62,866 nucleotides of DNA from Lentisphaeria bacterium (lineage in GTDB: Bacteria; Verrucomicrobiota; Lentisphaeria; Victivallales; Victivallaceae): NCBI GenBank assembly GCA_017508135.1, contig JAFVZN010000020.1:1-62866 (forward strand). Direction: 5' to 3'. The notes under the pieces were generated by a model. The model did not search any database. It had not been told where the DNA came from and was given only the letters and a program-made list of their open reading frames with translations. The translations under genes and the position numbers were made by a program. Of this stretch, positions 24,769 to 34,445 are shown one piece after another (position 1 is the stretch's first letter; every line of letters begins with the position of its first letter).

Positions 24769-25293
24769 ATGGATAAAATTTTGGAAAACGAGATCAAACA
24801 TTTCATGGCGGCAAAACTTGCCGACGGCATTACGCTTTCGGAGATCCAGTCGCTGGTCAACGCTGAATTCAAGCAGAATATGACCTATATGGATATCCGG
24901 ATCATGGCTTCTGAACTTGAGGTCGACTGGAAAAAGTTTGATCCGGAAAAGAAAGTTGAAGCTCCGGCGGAAGCGGGAGCAGCTCCCGCTGAAAACGTCG
25001 CTCCTGCGGAAGCTGACAGTGCGGAAGACGCTGCTCCTGCAGAAAATACCGCCGCCGCTCCGGAGATGCCGGATTTGAGCGATACCGTGATCGAAGTCAG
25101 CAAGATCGCCCGTCCGGGAATGATGTTCTCCGGAAGTGTCACCTTTGCCAACGGTGCCACCGCCGAATGGTTCCTCGATAATATGGGCCGTTTGGGACTG
25201 GATGATCTGCAAGGCGAAAACCCCTCGGAAGAAGATGTCCGCAAGTTCCAGATCGCATTGCAGCTGGAACTGCGTAAATTAATGGGAAGATAA
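24769..25293 (+). CDS. Unknown protein with two small domains and an Ala/Pro/Glu linker
   Basis: A 174-residue protein of no known family. Residues 1-60 look like a helical domain (KHFMAAKLADGITLSEIQ, then a segment with MDIRIMASELEVDW). Residues about 60-105 are a low-complexity Ala/Pro/Glu linker. Residues about 110-174 form a second domain (GMMFSGSVTFANGATAEWFLDNMGRLGL) followed by an amphipathic helix. The spacing suggests two folded modules on a flexible tether. The ATG at 24769 has GAGAGG just upstream; an in-frame GTG at 24757 overlaps the der stop and is less likely. It lies between der and a PHP-like gene. Confidence 0.6.
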   Translation: MDKILENEIKHFMAAKLADGITLSEIQSLVNAEFKQNMTYMDIRIMASELEVDWKKFDPEKKVEAPAEAGAAPAENVAPAEADSAEDAAPAENTAAAPEMPDLSDTVIEVSKIARPGMMFSGSVTFANGATAEWFLDNMGRLGLDDLQGENPSEEDVRKFQIALQLELRKLMGR

Positions 25294-25297
25294 AAAA

Positions 25298-26389
25298 ATG
25301 GATGATTCATTAAAAAAACAACTCAACTCCTTCGATGCCGCACAGCGTTTGGATGCGCTGAAAAGCGTCCGGAACATGTACAGTGCTTTCAATATGCACT
25401 GCCACAGCTTTTTCTCCTACAACGGTTACGGTTACTCCCCCAGTATGCTGGCGGCGGTCGCCAAAGAGAACAACTGGCGCGGTGCGATGCTGGTGGACTT
25501 CGACGTGCTGGACGGCGTGGATGAATTTCTCTCCGCCTGCCGTTATCTCGGCGTGAAAGCCGCCGCCGGTATGGAGACCCGGGTGTTTATCCCCGAACTT
25601 GCCGATGTGGAGATCAACTCCCCCGGCGAACCCGGTATCGCTTATCACCTCGGCTGCGGATTCACCTCTTCCGCGGTGCCCGCCAGTGAAAAAGCATTCG
25701 CTGACGATCTGCGCGCCAAAGCCAACGCCCGCACCCGGGTGCTGGTGGAAAAGGTCAACGCTGTACTTCCGGAAATCGCACTGGACTTCAATGCCGTTTC
25801 TGCAGAACTCACCCCCAACGGCAATGTCACTGAACGTCACGTTTGCACGGCTTACCGGCAGATGGCGGAATCGAAATTTGCCGGCAGCGAACTTGCCGCC
25901 TACTGGCAGGAGAAGATCGGCGGCTTTGAAAGCAACCCGGTCAAACTCGAAGCTCTTATCCGTTCCAAGACGATGAAGCGCGGCGGGGCAGGGTATGTCG
26001 CTCCCACTCCGGAAAGTTTCCCCACTCTGGAAGAGATGAACAAATTTATCATCAACTGCGGCGCGGCTCCGACCCTGGCGTGGCTCAACGGTCTTTCCGC
26101 CGGAGAAAACGATGTCGACCGCCTCTTTGAACTCCATTTGAAGTATGGTCTGAAAGCGGCAACGCTGATCCCGGATCGCAACTGGAGAGCCGACACCCCG
26201 GAAAAACAGGAAAAACTTACTGCGGAACTTGACCGTTTTGTCGCCGCCGCCGTGAAGTACGGTATCCCGCTGCTTGCCGGAACGGAGATGAATGCTCCCG
26301 GTCAGCTTATCGCCGATGATTTCACCATCCCGGCATTGGTAAAACATCTCGATGTTTTTGCCGCCGGTGCCGACGTTTTTGCCAAGTAA
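25298..26389 (+). CDS. PHP-domain-like phosphoesterase protein
   Basis: A 363-residue protein beginning with a helical leader and then NMHCHSFFSYNGYGYSPS (residues about 30-47). This is the HxH plus Phe/Ser start of PHP domains, which bind three metals and cleave phosphate esters. Later metal-site candidates are ETRVF and the GTEMNAPGQ end. Related proteins often sit in sugar clusters as sugar-phosphate hydrolases, but I cannot name the substrate. It lies four bases after the unknown gene and 29 before a dehydrogenase. Confidence 0.65.
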   Translation: MDDSLKKQLNSFDAAQRLDALKSVRNMYSAFNMHCHSFFSYNGYGYSPSMLAAVAKENNWRGAMLVDFDVLDGVDEFLSACRYLGVKAAAGMETRVFIPELADVEINSPGEPGIAYHLGCGFTSSAVPASEKAFADDLRAKANARTRVLVEKVNAVLPEIALDFNAVSAELTPNGNVTERHVCTAYRQMAESKFAGSELAAYWQEKIGGFESNPVKLEALIRSKTMKRGGAGYVAPTPESFPTLEEMNKFIINCGAAPTLAWLNGLSAGENDVDRLFELHLKYGLKAATLIPDRNWRADTPEKQEKLTAELDRFVAAAVKYGIPLLAGTEMNAPGQLIADDFTIPALVKHLDVFAAGADVFAK

Positions 26390-26418
26390 ACACAACTTAA
26401 ATTTAAGGAAATATCATT

Positions 26419-27540
26419 ATGAGCACTTTTCTCGGAATCGGTCTCGGCCCCATCCAGACCGGGATCTTCCTCGCCGGAGCTGCCAAAGGCGGCTTTGACC
26501 GTATCGTTATCGCCGAAGTCAACGAAGCATTGAAGAATGCGGTCAACGCTTCCGGCAGTGTCACCATCAACATCGCCGCCGCCGACCACGTTTACAGCGA
26601 AACTTATCACAACGTGGAAGCGTACAACCCCAACGATCCGGCGGAAGTTGAAAAACTTATCGCCGCCGCCGCCGAAGCTGACGAGCTGGCGACCGCTCTC
26701 CCCAGTGTCAAATTTTTCGCCTATTGCGCCCCGTGGCTCAAGGCAGGTTTCGCGCTGCAGCCGGAACGCCGCCGCTTCTTCTACACCGCAGAAAACAACA
26801 ACCATGCCGCCGAAGAACTGGAAAAAGCTGTCGGTGTCAACTTCCCCAACACCTATTACCTCAACACCGTTATCGGTAAGATGAGCGGTGTGGTCCCGGC
26901 TTCCGCCGACCGTCCGGGACTTGCCGCCGGTGTCGAAAACGCCCATCTGGTCGAAGAGTTCAATACGATCTACATCTCCAGCTGCCCGGGGATCGAAGAG
27001 CGCAAAGTTCAGAACCTTTACGTCAAGAGCGATCTTTATCCCTTTGAAGAAGCCAAGCTCTACGGTCACAACGCCACGCACTTCCTCCTTGCCACTCTGG
27101 GCAAAGAAAAAGGCTTCAAGACAATGGATGAGCTTTCCGCCACTCCGGAGTTGATCGAGATCGCCCGCAAGGCATTCTTTGAAGAATCCGGCAGTGCGCT
27201 TATCAAAAAGTATGCCTCTCTCAATGACGAACTTTTCACCTCCGAAGGTTTCAAAGCATACGTCGACGGTCTGCTGGTCCGTATGACCAACCCGTTCCTC
27301 AAGGATGCCATCGACCGCATCACCCGCGACCTTGAACGCAAACTCAGCTGGGAAGACCGCGTCATCGGAACCATGCGTCTGGTTTTGGCTCAGGGCGGAT
27401 CTCCTGTCAACTTTGCCAAGGGTGCCAAACTTGCGGCGGCGGAGTTCGCTGAAGGCGGCGATGTCAAAGAAAAACTTGCCGCTTTGTGGCCGCAGCCCTG
27501 GGGAGCTGAACACGACGCGCTCTGGGCGTTGTTGAAGTAA
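26419..27540 (+). CDS. Mannitol-1-phosphate dehydrogenase-like oxidoreductase
   Basis: A 373-residue protein of the polyol (mannitol) dehydrogenase superfamily. The dinucleotide-binding start reads GIGLGPIQTGIFLAGAAKGG, then acidic VIAEVNEA; the C-terminal half has YGHNATHFLLATLG and the Lys-containing helix DRITRDLERKLSWEDRV, typical of MtlD-like enzymes. It probably interconverts a sugar phosphate and a polyol phosphate with NAD(H). The substrate is uncertain because the N-terminal glycine pattern differs from classical MtlD. It is the last gene of the run that began at 15470 and is followed by a terminator. Confidence 0.7.
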   Translation: MSTFLGIGLGPIQTGIFLAGAAKGGFDRIVIAEVNEALKNAVNASGSVTINIAAADHVYSETYHNVEAYNPNDPAEVEKLIAAAAEADELATALPSVKFFAYCAPWLKAGFALQPERRRFFYTAENNNHAAEELEKAVGVNFPNTYYLNTVIGKMSGVVPASADRPGLAAGVENAHLVEEFNTIYISSCPGIEERKVQNLYVKSDLYPFEEAKLYGHNATHFLLATLGKEKGFKTMDELSATPELIEIARKAFFEESGSALIKKYASLNDELFTSEGFKAYVDGLLVRMTNPFLKDAIDRITRDLERKLSWEDRVIGTMRLVLAQGGSPVNFAKGAKLAAAEFAEGGDVKEKLAALWPQPWGAEHDALWALLK

Positions 27541-27557
27541 GCTGATATTTTTTGCTG

Positions 27558-27610
27558 CCGGATGATGGTGTACGCCATCATCCGGTTGTGTCCGGAGTTG
27601 TTTTTTTTTC
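27558..27610 (+). terminator. Terminator after the 15470-27540 run
   Basis: A perfect 11-bp stem (27558-27568 with 27575-27585) around a six-base loop lies 17 bases after the stop codon. A run of ten T begins at 27600, fifteen bases past the stem, so the stem-to-T distance is longer than usual. Confidence 0.6.
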
Positions 27611-27620
27611 GGACACGCAC

Positions 27621-27649
27621 TTGTAATTTTACTTTTGATGTGCTATCTT
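27621..27649 (+). promoter_or_regulatory. Promoter of the LacI-pilin-DUF4838 operon
   Basis: TTGTAA (27621-27626), 17 bases, TATCTT (27644-27649), 58 bases before the LacI start. I found no convincing palindromic LacI operator between it and the gene. Confidence 0.6.
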
Positions 27650-27707
27650 CTAACAAAGACAGCTTTTTATTGTATCGTTATAAAAAATCTTATCAGACGG
27701 AGTCCCG

Positions 27708-28697
27708 TTGAAGAAAAAAAGAACAACAATGGCTGATGTCGCAAAAAGGGCAGGGTGTTCCGTGTCTATGGTATCCTATGTCCTGCGCACCGGAGAGAAG
27801 GGCAGTTCCGCGCCCAATACCCGGGAGCAGATAATGCGCGCAGTCGAAGAACTCGGTTACAAAACCGATTTTGCCGCCCGGGCTTTGCGTACCGGAAAGA
27901 GCCGTATCATCGGCGTTGTTCTGCCCCGGATCAATCAGGGATATCTGCACAGTCTGGTCATGGAACTGGAAGAGGCATTCCGCAACTACGGTTACTCGCT
28001 TTTTTATTCATACTTTCACAGCGGAGATGAACGGCATAAAAGTTTCGGCGATGCTATGGATCGGATGTCTGCGATGAATGTCGAAGCGATAATCACTCCG
28101 GGATTGCAAGATAATATGCCTGATATGAGCATACCGGTAATTATCTGGGGTAACGACCGCAAAGGGTACGATTGTGTGTATCCGGATAAAACCGCATTCG
28201 GCTTCGATGTGATAAAACGGCTTTATGAAAACGGTCACCGCAGGATTCTGGTTGCCGGAATAATCGAAGACAGCCGTTATGCGGCGATGAAAGAGGCCAT
28301 GTGCCGATACGGCATACTGGAGCAGGCGCACTTTTTCGACGGTGTGGCATCTGCAAAAAATGCGGTCGTTGTAATGCGTGAGATCGCCGGGATGGAACTG
28401 CGCCCGACTGCGGTGGTGTTCCACTCCGATGAAATGGCGGTGAGCGGTATCTTTGAAGCGTACCGTCTCGGAATAAAAGTTCCGCAGGAAATAAGTGTTA
28501 TCGGCTATGATAATCTGCCCATTGGAACGTGGGTCGCGCCGATGCTTACTACTTATGACCAGCGTTTTGATGTTATGGCGAAGGAGCTGGCGCGGGTGAC
28601 GGTGTGCCGGTTGAAAAATCCGGATGTTCCGCGGTTATCCGTTGGTATCGAGATGAATTACATTGAACGTAAATCGTTTATTGCAATAACGCATTAA
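27708..28697 (+). CDS. LacI-family transcriptional regulator
   Basis: A 329-residue repressor/activator. The N-terminal helix-turn-helix and hinge ([19 protein letters not shown], then [20 protein letters not shown]) are typical of LacI, followed by a sugar-binding periplasmic-like domain ([29 protein letters not shown]). It should bind DNA near the operon and respond to a sugar or sugar phosphate. I set the start at the TTG at 27708 because GGAG lies five bases upstream; the first ATG (27729) has no ribosome site and would trim the HTH. It is the first gene of a 15-kb operon, 23 bases before the pilin-like gene. Confidence 0.88.
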   Translation: MKKKRTTMADVAKRAGCSVSMVSYVLRTGEKGSSAPNTREQIMRAVEELGYKTDFAARALRTGKSRIIGVVLPRINQGYLHSLVMELEEAFRNYGYSLFYSYFHSGDERHKSFGDAMDRMSAMNVEAIITPGLQDNMPDMSIPVIIWGNDRKGYDCVYPDKTAFGFDVIKRLYENGHRRILVAGIIEDSRYAAMKEAMCRYGILEQAHFFDGVASAKNAVVVMREIAGMELRPTAVVFHSDEMAVSGIFEAYRLGIKVPQEISVIGYDNLPIGTWVAPMLTTYDQRFDVMAKELARVTVCRLKNPDVPRLSVGIEMNYIERKSFIAITH

Positions 28698-28720
28698 ACC
28701 AAAAAAGGAGGGGTTGTCGT

Positions 28721-29488
28721 ATGGATAATGTAAGTATCAAGTCCCACTGCAGTGGGAGTAAAACGTATCGTTTTACTCTTATCGAACTTCTGGTCGTCAT
28801 TGCTATTATTGCGATTCTTGCGGCAATATTGCTTCCGGCGATCCAGAGTGCCAGACTGCGCGGGTTGAGTGCCGGTTGTATGAACAACCAGAAACAGATG
28901 GGCGGAGCTATCCAAATTTACGTCAACGACAGCGAATGGGTTCCGTATCGCATGAGTGGTCAATCCGTTCAAACCCGGTGGTACAGTATGAGACGTCTTT
29001 TCCCGGGCGCAAATATATCTGCCAATACGGCAGCCGGTATCACGCACACCAATCTTCCGGAAGGAGAACCGGAACGGCGCGGTGTTCAGACCTTCTTCTG
29101 CCCGCAACGTTATCAGCATCCGCTTCACCGGCTGCGCGCCAACGGCAACAGTAAACGCGCCAGTGCTGATGTCTACTTTACCTGGACGATAGATGTTGCC
29201 ACTTCTCAGCTTTTTGCGCATGACAGAAATACCAAATTCAGCCGGATCAAAAAGCCGGGGCAGAAGTTTGCCATGGTGGAAATTTCCCGGCAGACTATCG
29301 GCAGCAGCTACACCCGTTACCACTGGATAAACGCCAACGTCTTCCCGCACGCAAAACATGCCAATGTGCTGCACTGGGACGGACACTCTGCTGCTTACAA
29401 GGAAGAGCTGCCCTACTTCTATCATGAATACGGCGGCACCAAAGCCGGAAACAGACAGGCTCAACATTATTGGGATTATGATTTTTAA
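28721..29488 (+). CDS. Prepilin-type (type II pseudopilin-like) protein with H-x9-DG motif
   Basis: A 255-residue protein with a short basic leader and the prepilin cleavage/methylation helix [16 protein letters not shown] at residues about 18-33, the signature of type IV pilins and type II secretion pseudopilins. The soluble domain follows and ends with an H-x9-DG motif ([12 protein letters not shown]). Such proteins are hugely amplified in Lentisphaerota and Planctomycetota and often sit beside sugar-degradation genes, but their role is unproven. It may help to display or export the downstream enzymes. AGGAGG lies eight bases before the ATG. P1 of the DUF4838 array starts 23 bases downstream. 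Confidence 0.88.
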   Translation: MDNVSIKSHCSGSKTYRFTLIELLVVIAIIAILAAILLPAIQSARLRGLSAGCMNNQKQMGGAIQIYVNDSEWVPYRMSGQSVQTRWYSMRRLFPGANISANTAAGITHTNLPEGEPERRGVQTFFCPQRYQHPLHRLRANGNSKRASADVYFTWTIDVATSQLFAHDRNTKFSRIKKPGQKFAMVEISRQTIGSSYTRYHWINANVFPHAKHANVLHWDGHSAAYKEELPYFYHEYGGTKAGNRQAQHYWDYDF

Positions 29489-29511
29489 TATTTTCAAATA
29501 TAAGGTGGTGT

Positions 29512-31974
29512 ATGAAGAAGACAATTTTATTCCTGGGAGCAGTGCTTATGACTGTTGCAGCAAGTGCCTTTGAATTGGGAAAACAGGGCGGAAACATCTA
29601 TTTCAACCGGATCAATACCCGTCCGGCACTGGAGATGAGTCAGCTTCTCGGAAAGGTGTTCGGTAAGAAGTATAAAGCCGTTCAGCTCAAAAACAGCGAT
29701 TTTTCCAAACCGGGAATCTACATCGGTTTCCCCGCTCCCGGTGCAAAATTGAACATTCCGGCAGATAAAAAAGAATTTATTGCCGCTTTTGCCGACAGCA
29801 ACCGGGTATTCCTCTGGGGCAATGACAGCGAACAGCTCAACGGCAGTGCGTTTGCCGTCGCCGATTTTCTGGAAAAGTATGCCGGCATCCGTTATCTCTG
29901 GCCCGGAGAACTGGGCACTGTCGCCGAACGGCAGAAGCCGGTTACTGTAAAGAAAGGTCTCGACCTTTACATCCCGCCGTTTGATCTGCGCTTGACCAAC
30001 AGTTTCCACTACGGCTCCCGCAACCGTACCGTGCAGGAAAATGTCGATCTGGAGAACTGGCTCAAACATCAGAAGGTCGGCAAATCCATCCACGCTCACA
30101 GCGGTTCCGGGTTCCAGCACGCTTTTGAATCGCTTATGCCCCGCGAAGTCTACGGCAAAGAACACCCCGAATACTACTCTCTGGTCAGTCCGGAAAAATG
30201 GATCGGTGAACCCAAACCCGATAAACCCACCCGCTTGAGCGACCCCACCATGCCCGGCCCGTGGCAGCTCTGCACCTCCAATCCGGATGTGCGCCGCATC
30301 ATCGCGGAAAAACTTGCCGCAAAAAAAAGCGAGGGTATCCAGTCCATCTCCCCCAATGACGGTTACGGTTTCTGCGAATGTGCCAACTGTCTGGCGCAGG
30401 ACGGCAAAGATGCGGAACGTACCAAACAGAGCCGTTACTTTGTTCTCACCAACCGTATGTACAACTTCGCTGAAGATATTGCCAAACAGGTGAAAAAGCT
30501 CAATCCCAAAACCAAAGTCGGTATGTTCGCGTACAGCTTCTACGACGGCGTTCCGGATGGCAGGATCGAGTTTCCCGGCAATATGTATCTTTCTTACTGC
30601 TACATGGTTTACGATGCCAAAGATAAAGCTGCCGAAGATGTTATCAACAACAAGATCCTCGGTCTTGCCGCCACCGGTGCCAAAGTTATCGGCCGCGAAT
30701 ATTGGGGAACTCACTACACCATGGAGTACCCGCTTTCCCACAGCCGCAAGATCGACCGCAACATCAAAACTCTGCGCCGGGGCAATGCCGCCGGTATCTA
30801 CGGCGAAACCGGATGCAGTTTCGGTCCCCGCGCCTCCGACTTGTACATACTTGCCAAGCTCAGCTGGAACCCGGATCTGAAGCGCGAAGATATCCTGATG
30901 GATTTCTGTGTCGCGGCTTTCGGTAAAAAAGCGGCTCCGGTGATGTTTGAACTCTTTGAAAAGATCGAAGACCGCGTTGAAAAAGGCTTTGCCGCCGATT
31001 TCGATGCCGCCTGTCCCAATTTCAGGTTCTACAAGAACACTTACGCAAAGAACAACTACGTCATGGCCCGGATTTTCGATCGTGACTTTACCAAAATGTG
31101 CAATGAATACTTCCGCAAAGCCGCCAAACTGGTCGATACTCCCACCCGGAAAGCGCGTTTGCAGTACATTATGAACGGTGTGAATTTTGCCAGAGTCACC
31201 AGCGATGCCCTGTGCGCCTACCAGGACCTTGCCGCCATCGGTGTCAATATGCCGCTCACCATGCCCTCCATGCTGAATGTCACCATGGAAAAGAATGCCA
31301 TTCTTTCTGTGATCCGCGCATCGGCAAAAGCCTATTCCGAAAAAGAGTTCTACATCAACCGTTACAGCCTTGCCAACAATATCGGCCGCGCCCGCCGTTC
31401 CAACGCGATGAATCTGCGTCCGTGGGGAGCGATGACCGAAATCGCCACTATCGACCTTGCGGCGGATAAGTTCAACTATCTGGTCAACGGCGCGTTTGAA
31501 TACTCTTCTTACAGCTGGGATGTCAAAAACATCAAAGGCAACAGCAAAAGTTCCTTTGTCACCTCCACCAACTGCGATGCCGACAACAACTATATGGTCA
31601 CCAGCCACGCTTATCAGGGTATCAGCTTGCAGCTCGATGCTGTCAAAGGCGCGGAGATCGAAATCAAACAGCTGCGTCCCATCGGAGCCAAAGAGCCGAT
31701 GGAGGCGCGTTTCCGGATGTTTGTAAAATCTGCCTCCGGCAATCCGGTCAAATTTATCAAGGTCATGCTCGGCGATAAAGAGTTGAAACTTGCCGCCGTC
31801 GAAGACGAAACCCGTGCCAACGGCGACTGGTACGAACTGCGCTCATACGCACTGCCGGTCGCGCCCGGAACTTACAACTTCCGTATCGTGGTCACCAATC
31901 CCGGCGATGCGCTCATGCTCAACTTCGATGAGTTGCGCCTCCGTTTGAAATCAATCAATCGTGTTACCAAATAA
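29512..31974 (+). CDS. Secreted DUF4838 protein, tandem copy 1
   Basis: The protein has 820 residues with a signal peptide (MKKTILFLGAVLMTVAASA). The N-terminal region (about 22-140) resembles the alpha-glucuronidase N-terminal type fold. The DUF4838 core has ISPNDGYGFCECANC at about residues 281-295 and VIGREYWGTHYTM near 400. A C-terminal domain (about 654-820) with strand-rich NYLVNGAFEYSSYSW looks like a carbohydrate-binding jelly roll. DUF4838 is thought to be glycoside-hydrolase-like; no activity is established here. Copies 2-4 share this architecture. AAGGTGG precedes the ATG. Confidence 0.82.
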   Translation: MKKTILFLGAVLMTVAASAFELGKQGGNIYFNRINTRPALEMSQLLGKVFGKKYKAVQLKNSDFSKPGIYIGFPAPGAKLNIPADKKEFIAAFADSNRVFLWGNDSEQLNGSAFAVADFLEKYAGIRYLWPGELGTVAERQKPVTVKKGLDLYIPPFDLRLTNSFHYGSRNRTVQENVDLENWLKHQKVGKSIHAHSGSGFQHAFESLMPREVYGKEHPEYYSLVSPEKWIGEPKPDKPTRLSDPTMPGPWQLCTSNPDVRRIIAEKLAAKKSEGIQSISPNDGYGFCECANCLAQDGKDAERTKQSRYFVLTNRMYNFAEDIAKQVKKLNPKTKVGMFAYSFYDGVPDGRIEFPGNMYLSYCYMVYDAKDKAAEDVINNKILGLAATGAKVIGREYWGTHYTMEYPLSHSRKIDRNIKTLRRGNAAGIYGETGCSFGPRASDLYILAKLSWNPDLKREDILMDFCVAAFGKKAAPVMFELFEKIEDRVEKGFAADFDAACPNFRFYKNTYAKNNYVMARIFDRDFTKMCNEYFRKAAKLVDTPTRKARLQYIMNGVNFARVTSDALCAYQDLAAIGVNMPLTMPSMLNVTMEKNAILSVIRASAKAYSEKEFYINRYSLANNIGRARRSNAMNLRPWGAMTEIATIDLAADKFNYLVNGAFEYSSYSWDVKNIKGNSKSSFVTSTNCDADNNYMVTSHAYQGISLQLDAVKGAEIEIKQLRPIGAKEPMEARFRMFVKSASGNPVKFIKVMLGDKELKLAAVEDETRANGDWYELRSYALPVAPGTYNFRIVVTNPGDALMLNFDELRLRLKSINRVTK

Positions 31975-32001
31975 AACTTGTACAACCAAAGGAGTCAAAC
32001 A

Positions 32002-34431
32002 ATGAAAAAACACTTGATCGTCAGTGCATTGCTGCTGTGTTCGGTCATCGCTTCCGCCTTCGAACTGGGCAAAAGTGACGACGTCATCTACTGCAATGCG
32101 AAAAACCAGGTCTATGCGAAGGAGTTGAGTTTCTATCTCAACAAAGTCTTCGGCAAAAACTACACGCTCAAAGTTGTCAAAGGCATCTCTGATTTGCCGG
32201 GTATCTTCGTCGGTTTCCAGCGCAAAGAGGACAAAATCAATGTCCCGGAAGAAAAAGAGTTCACTGCCATCAGTGCCGCCGGTAAACAGCTTTTTATCTA
32301 CGGCAGAGATAACAGGCATCTCAACTGCACCGGTTATACCGTAGCTGAATTTCTGGAGAAATATGCCGGTGTCCGCTTCCTCTGGCCGACTGAGATCGGT
32401 ACGGTCGCAGAACCCAAAGCACCGGTCACCATCAAGGATGGTCTTGACCTCTACGTTCCCCCGTTTGATATCCGCTTGACCAGCAGTTATGTCAATGGCC
32501 GTACCGGTATCAATGATAAAGACTGGGGATATCTGGTCGCCTGGGCGCGTCACCACAAAATCGGAAGTTCCATCCGCCGTCGCGGTTCCGGCTTCCAGCA
32601 TGCCTTTGCCAGTTTGATTCCCCGCACAAAATACGGCAAAACTCATCCGGAATACTTCTCTCTTGTGACGCCGGAAAAATGGATCGGAACTCCCAAGCCG
32701 ACCGTTCCCACCCGTACCAACGAATACGGTCCGGATCAGATTTGTACCTCCAACCCGGAAGTCCGCCGCATCGTTGCACAGAAAATCGCTTCTTACAAAG
32801 ATGATCGCGTTCATTCCATCTCTGCCAACGACGGTTTCGGTTTCTGCGAATGTGCCAACTGTAAAGCTCAGGACGGCCCGGATGCCAAGCGTTTCCGTCG
32901 CGACCACCAGATGGTAACCAATCGTATGCACAACTTCGCTCTGGATATTGCCACTCAGGTCAAAAAACTCAATCCCAAGGGTAAAGTCGGCATGTTCGCA
33001 TACAGCTTCTATGACGGCATTCCTGACACCAAAATCAAATATCCCGGTAACATGTATCTCTCCTACTGCTACATGGTTTACGCCGCCAAAGATATCAAAT
33101 CCGAAAACGTCATCAACGACAAACTGCTTGCTCTTTCTGCCACCGGCGCGAAAGTTGTCGGCCGTGAATACTGGGGTACTCACTACACCATGAACTACCC
33201 GCTTTCCCACAGCCGCAAGATCGACCGCAACCTCAAAACTTTGCACAAAGGTAATGCCGCCGGTATCTACGGTGAACCCGGAAAGAGCTTCGCCACCCGC
33301 GGCAGCGACCATTACATACTGTGTAAACTTGCCTGGAACCCCACGCTTAAACGGGAAGATATCCTCCGGGAATACTGCCTTGCCGCCTTCGGTCCCAAAG
33401 CTGCTCCCGTGATGTATGAACTTTACGAAAAAATCGAAGACTGGACCCAGAACGGTGTCGCCAACAAGGATAAGCGCGGAGTCAATTATCCGTATTACAC
33501 CAACAGCTATGCCGAGTTCAACCGTCTGATGTCCGATATGTACAATGATAAATTTATCAAAATGTGCAACAACTACTTCAAAAAGGCGGCGAAACTGGTC
33601 GATACCCCGGAGCGTAAAGCGCGTTTGGAATATGTTAAAAACGGTATCCTTTACGCCAAGTACATCTCCGCCGCGCTGGTCTCCTATCGTGACCTTGCCG
33701 CTATGGGTATGAATATGTCGCTCACCCAGCCCTCCGGCTTGAACACCGTCATGGAACGCAGTGAGATCGCCAAGGTTGCCAACCGTGCTGTTGCGGCGTC
33801 CAAAGCCAAACGCGCTTTTGCCGGTAAAAACGGCCGCAACTTCGGTTTCTCCCACAGCACCCGCAGTGACAGCATCCATCTGCGCCCGTGGCAGACGCTT
33901 GCCGAAATGGCTCTCTCCGCACTGCGTACCAATACCTACAACTTCCTCGTCAACGGTGCGTTTGAATACACCACTTACAGCTGGGATATCACCGGTGACG
34001 GCAAGGCGGTCTGTGTTTACGATGTCAACTGCGATGATCCGGCGAACTACATGGTTCACAGCCACGCCAACCAGGGTATCAGTGTAAAAGTTGATCTCGC
34101 CCCCGGGCAGAAGATGGTTTTTGCCCAGAAGCGTAAGATCGGTGCCAGGGAAAAACAGCAGGTAACCGGTCAGATCATGGTTCGTTTTAACGGCAATCCG
34201 ACCGAATTCGTCACCGCATATCTCGGCAAACATAAAATCGATTTGAAGTGGACTAACGAAGGGCTCAACGATAAAAACGGCTGGTGCGAATTGCGCTTCA
34301 AAGCCTTTGATCTCGCTCCCGGAACCTATGATTTCCGCATGGAAGTTGCCAATCCCAAAGGTTTCTTCGGCGGCAAAGCCAAAACTTTCCATTTCGATGA
34401 TCTTAAAGTCTATCTCAAGAAAGTCCGGTGA
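32002..34431 (+). CDS. Secreted DUF4838 protein, tandem copy 2
   Basis: The protein has 809 residues with a signal peptide (MKKHLIVSALLLCSVIASA). The layout is that of copy 1. The core motif reads ISANDGFGFCECANC, with Pro replaced by Ala, and VVGREYWGTHYTM follows. The C-terminal domain begins near NFLVNGAFEYTTYSW. Copy 2 has no insertion or frameshift and should be functional. I set the start at 32002 because GGAG lies seven bases upstream and the signal peptide begins there; the frame extends to 31978. It is 27 bases after copy 1. Confidence 0.82.
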   Translation: MKKHLIVSALLLCSVIASAFELGKSDDVIYCNAKNQVYAKELSFYLNKVFGKNYTLKVVKGISDLPGIFVGFQRKEDKINVPEEKEFTAISAAGKQLFIYGRDNRHLNCTGYTVAEFLEKYAGVRFLWPTEIGTVAEPKAPVTIKDGLDLYVPPFDIRLTSSYVNGRTGINDKDWGYLVAWARHHKIGSSIRRRGSGFQHAFASLIPRTKYGKTHPEYFSLVTPEKWIGTPKPTVPTRTNEYGPDQICTSNPEVRRIVAQKIASYKDDRVHSISANDGFGFCECANCKAQDGPDAKRFRRDHQMVTNRMHNFALDIATQVKKLNPKGKVGMFAYSFYDGIPDTKIKYPGNMYLSYCYMVYAAKDIKSENVINDKLLALSATGAKVVGREYWGTHYTMNYPLSHSRKIDRNLKTLHKGNAAGIYGEPGKSFATRGSDHYILCKLAWNPTLKREDILREYCLAAFGPKAAPVMYELYEKIEDWTQNGVANKDKRGVNYPYYTNSYAEFNRLMSDMYNDKFIKMCNNYFKKAAKLVDTPERKARLEYVKNGILYAKYISAALVSYRDLAAMGMNMSLTQPSGLNTVMERSEIAKVANRAVAASKAKRAFAGKNGRNFGFSHSTRSDSIHLRPWQTLAEMALSALRTNTYNFLVNGAFEYTTYSWDITGDGKAVCVYDVNCDDPANYMVHSHANQGISVKVDLAPGQKMVFAQKRKIGAREKQQVTGQIMVRFNGNPTEFVTAYLGKHKIDLKWTNEGLNDKNGWCELRFKAFDLAPGTYDFRMEVANPKGFFGGKAKTFHFDDLKVYLKKVR

Positions 34432-34445
34432 AAGGTGTTTGATAT

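Noticed and set aside
27600..27707. A palindromic LacI operator near the LacI promoter
   Set aside because: Candidate stretches around 27675-27695 do not form a true inverted repeat.
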